Source: a virus. Taken from it: a DNA stretch of 42,690 nucleotides. This document shows positions 41,666 through 42,690 of this stretch, piece after piece; within the stretch, counting starts at the first letter, position 1, and every line of letters starts with the position of its first letter. The notes under the pieces are model-generated. The model made no database searches and was not told where the DNA came from. It saw nothing but the letters and a program-made list of their open reading frames with translations. Position numbers and translations under genes: made by a program. Location of the stretch: the IMG/VR virus record IMGVR_UViG_3300042519_001001, positions 1 through 42,690 of that record. One strand, 5' to 3'.

Positions 41666-41707
41666 CGACAAACTGTCGCTTGACAAACCAACCAACCCAG
41701 CAATACT
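41666..41707 (+). promoter_or_regulatory. Possible operator and promoter before the 108-aa gene
   Basis: A perfect inverted repeat CGACA-AAC-TGTCG (41666-41678) immediately precedes TTGACA (41680-41685); 16 bases later AATACT (41702-41707) matches the -10 in four of six positions. Transcription would start close to the ATG at 41716, so the promoter may serve a different start or the -10 may be misplaced. Confidence 0.38.
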
Positions 41708-41715
41708 TCCCACCG

Positions 41716-42042
41716 ATGAGCAAAACCTCCAACAAACTCAAGGCCCTCAACGCCGCACTCAAAACGGTGCTCGAGGCTTACATCGAACTGCGAGACAAGG
41801 AAAAGGACCCGGCCCCCTTCAACCGGGTGCTGTCCGTCGACGACCCTTTCGCCGACCTCGCCAACAAGTGCGTCAAGGCGTTCACGGACGCCGGGCACCC
41901 GGTCACCATCCCGCTTCTGGCGAGCCTGTGCCGGACCGCCTACACGGACAGCAAGCGTAAGGACAAGCACGCCTTCCCCCTCGAACGCTACGACGCCGAA
42001 ACCCTCATCGACCTGTCTGTCTGGTTCGCCTCGAACCGATAA
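41716..42042 (+). CDS. Hypothetical protein, 108 aa
   Basis: The 108-residue protein from ATG 41716 (MSKTSNKLKALNAAL) has a helical N-terminus and a mixed C-terminus with ADLANKCVKAFTDAGHPVTIPLLASLC and a final IDLSVWFASNR. No family is recognised. It follows the DWG-family gene after a 51-base gap carrying the operator-like repeat. Confidence 0.6.
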   Translation: MSKTSNKLKALNAALKTVLEAYIELRDKEKDPAPFNRVLSVDDPFADLANKCVKAFTDAGHPVTIPLLASLCRTAYTDSKRKDKHAFPLERYDAETLIDLSVWFASNR

Positions 42043-42084
42043 CTTTTCACCCACCCAGAATACCCACCCAGAAATAATACGAAC

Positions 42085-42630
42085 ATGACGAACAACAACG
42101 ACAAGAACAGCAACGGCACCCCGCCCGAGCACGCCATCGCCACGAGCCCGCAGGACCTGCTCAACTTCCTCGGGTTCATCAGCAAGGGCACGCTCATCGG
42201 GGCCGTGACCGCCGCCGCCATCAAGGACGACCTGTCCAAGTTGGTGAAGGCCCTCGACGCCGGACAGACGGCAGACGCCAAGGTCCACGCAGACCAAATC
42301 CGTCAGGGCCTCAACCTGCTCGGCAAGGCTGTCTGCACCCTCGGTCAGACCATCGTCCGTCACGACGAATACATCACCCGCAAGTGCGAGGAGCGTGGTA
42401 TCCCGGTGACGAGCGTGTCTGAGAACCTCATCGACGACTTCAAGTTGTCTGGCGAGGATTTCCTCAAGTCCTTCTTCGAGGAGGCCAAGGGCAACGGCTT
42501 CGTGGAGGAGCCGAACGGTCCGTCCAAGAAGAAGGGCAAGTCCGCAGACAAGCCCGGCTTCGGGGACAAGAACTTCGACCCGCACGACCGCTTGGACGGC
42601 TTCGACCCGGACAAGCATCGGTTCAACTAA
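42085..42630 (+). CDS. Hypothetical protein, 181 aa
   Basis: The 181-residue protein has a polar Asn/Lys start (MTNNNDKNSNG), a helical middle (about 22-110, with FLGFISKGTLIGAVTAAAIKDDLSK and GLNLLGKAVCTLGQTIV), then a Lys/Gly/Asp-rich flexible tail (KKKGKSADKPGFGDKNFDPHDRLDGF). No family is recognised. The second hammerhead ribozyme starts with the first base after its TAA. The leader ATACGAAC before its ATGA is the same as that of the 142-aa gene. Confidence 0.65.
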   Translation: MTNNNDKNSNGTPPEHAIATSPQDLLNFLGFISKGTLIGAVTAAAIKDDLSKLVKALDAGQTADAKVHADQIRQGLNLLGKAVCTLGQTIVRHDEYITRKCEERGIPVTSVSENLIDDFKLSGEDFLKSFFEEAKGNGFVEEPNGPSKKKGKSADKPGFGDKNFDPHDRLDGFDPDKHRFN

Positions 42631-42690
42631 GGCCGAAACATCAGACGGAGTCATGGCCGTCTGGTGTCCGTGGAGTTATGCTCCCGCTGA
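42631..42690 (+). ncRNA. Type II hammerhead ribozyme, truncated by the window edge
   Basis: Stem II 5' strand GGCC 42631-42634 and GAAA 42635-42638 are followed by an 11-pair stem III (42638-42648 with 42657-42667, one G-U) with an eight-base loop. GUC then ends at 42668, the predicted cleavage point. Stem I pairs 42669-42675 with 42681-42686, with U42671 bulged and a five-base loop. The final CTGA (42687-42690) is the start of the CUGANGA core. The next bases should be NGA then GGCC. The 5' strand begins directly after the stop codon of the 181-aa gene. Confidence 0.8.

Noticed and set aside
41140-42654. 504-residue minus-strand open frame
   Set aside because: It runs opposite four small plus-strand genes that have the standard leaders and are separated by gaps; its composition looks like an antisense shadow.
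1-42690. Circular contig with the right hammerhead completed by the left edge
   Set aside because: Joining 42690 to base 1 gives CTGA followed by CTTGG, which does not complete the core, so the ends do not simply join.
1-42690. CRISPR array, tRNA genes or insertion sequences
   Set aside because: No spaced direct repeats, no tRNA cloverleaf with a TTCGA loop, and no transposase with terminal repeats were seen.

Overview
The window is a GC-rich segment of a bacteriophage genome with a short-tailed (podovirus-type) virion gene set. Evidence for this is a large and a small terminase subunit, portal, scaffold, major capsid protein, T7-gp11-like and gp12-like tail tube proteins, a set of internal/ejection proteins and one 3409-residue polyvalent protein. 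A tyrosine integrase and a small HTH protein sit divergently around a palindrome, so the phage is probably temperate. The host cannot be named. Almost every start codon lacks a Shine-Dalgarno sequence and instead follows an A/C-rich leader, which points to a host group that initiates without strong SD pairing (a GC-rich Verrucomicrobia-type host is one possibility, by inference only). The left edge cuts a gene and the right edge cuts a ribozyme, so neither end is natural.

Layout. 1-7256 (minus): replication and recombination, with a primase-helicase fusion, a Cas4-like nuclease, an SF2 helicase, a DUF669-type ssDNA-binding protein, a Sak4-like ATPase and small proteins. 7256-8411: lysogeny control with the HTH protein (minus), operator and integrase (plus). 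8350-10589 (minus): lysis region with small membrane proteins, a holin-like protein, an HExxH metallopeptidase, a spanin-like lipoprotein and an HNH-like protein. 10586-24164 (minus): giant polyvalent protein and internal virion proteins. 24151-37294 (minus): tail tube, capsid (with a clear intrinsic terminator after it), scaffold, portal, TerL, tail fibre and TerS. 37424-42690 (plus): a divergent accessory operon with a CobS/MoxR-like AAA+ ATPase carrying a low-complexity N-terminus, a DUF7192-type protein and six small proteins.

The most unusual content is in the plus-strand operon. The gap at 40142-40191 folds as a complete type II hammerhead ribozyme: the CUGANGA and GAAA core, a GUC cleavage site and three stems all pair exactly. 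A second hammerhead starts directly after the stop codon of the last gene (42631) and is cut off by the window edge after CTGA. The operon therefore appears to carry at least two self-cleaving RNAs between genes. A second striking property is a large excess of the word CAGAC/GTCTG, often as inverted pairs, with codon choice apparently bent to keep it (Ala-Asp written GCA GAC).

How the parts likely work together: the primase-helicase, SF2 helicase, nuclease, ssDNA-binding protein and Sak4-like protein replicate and recombine the genome. TerS/TerL package it through the portal into a scaffold-built capsid. The giant protein and its neighbours are probably ejected with the DNA. The plus-strand operon runs divergently from TerS and may act on the host or on phage gene expression; its function is unknown.
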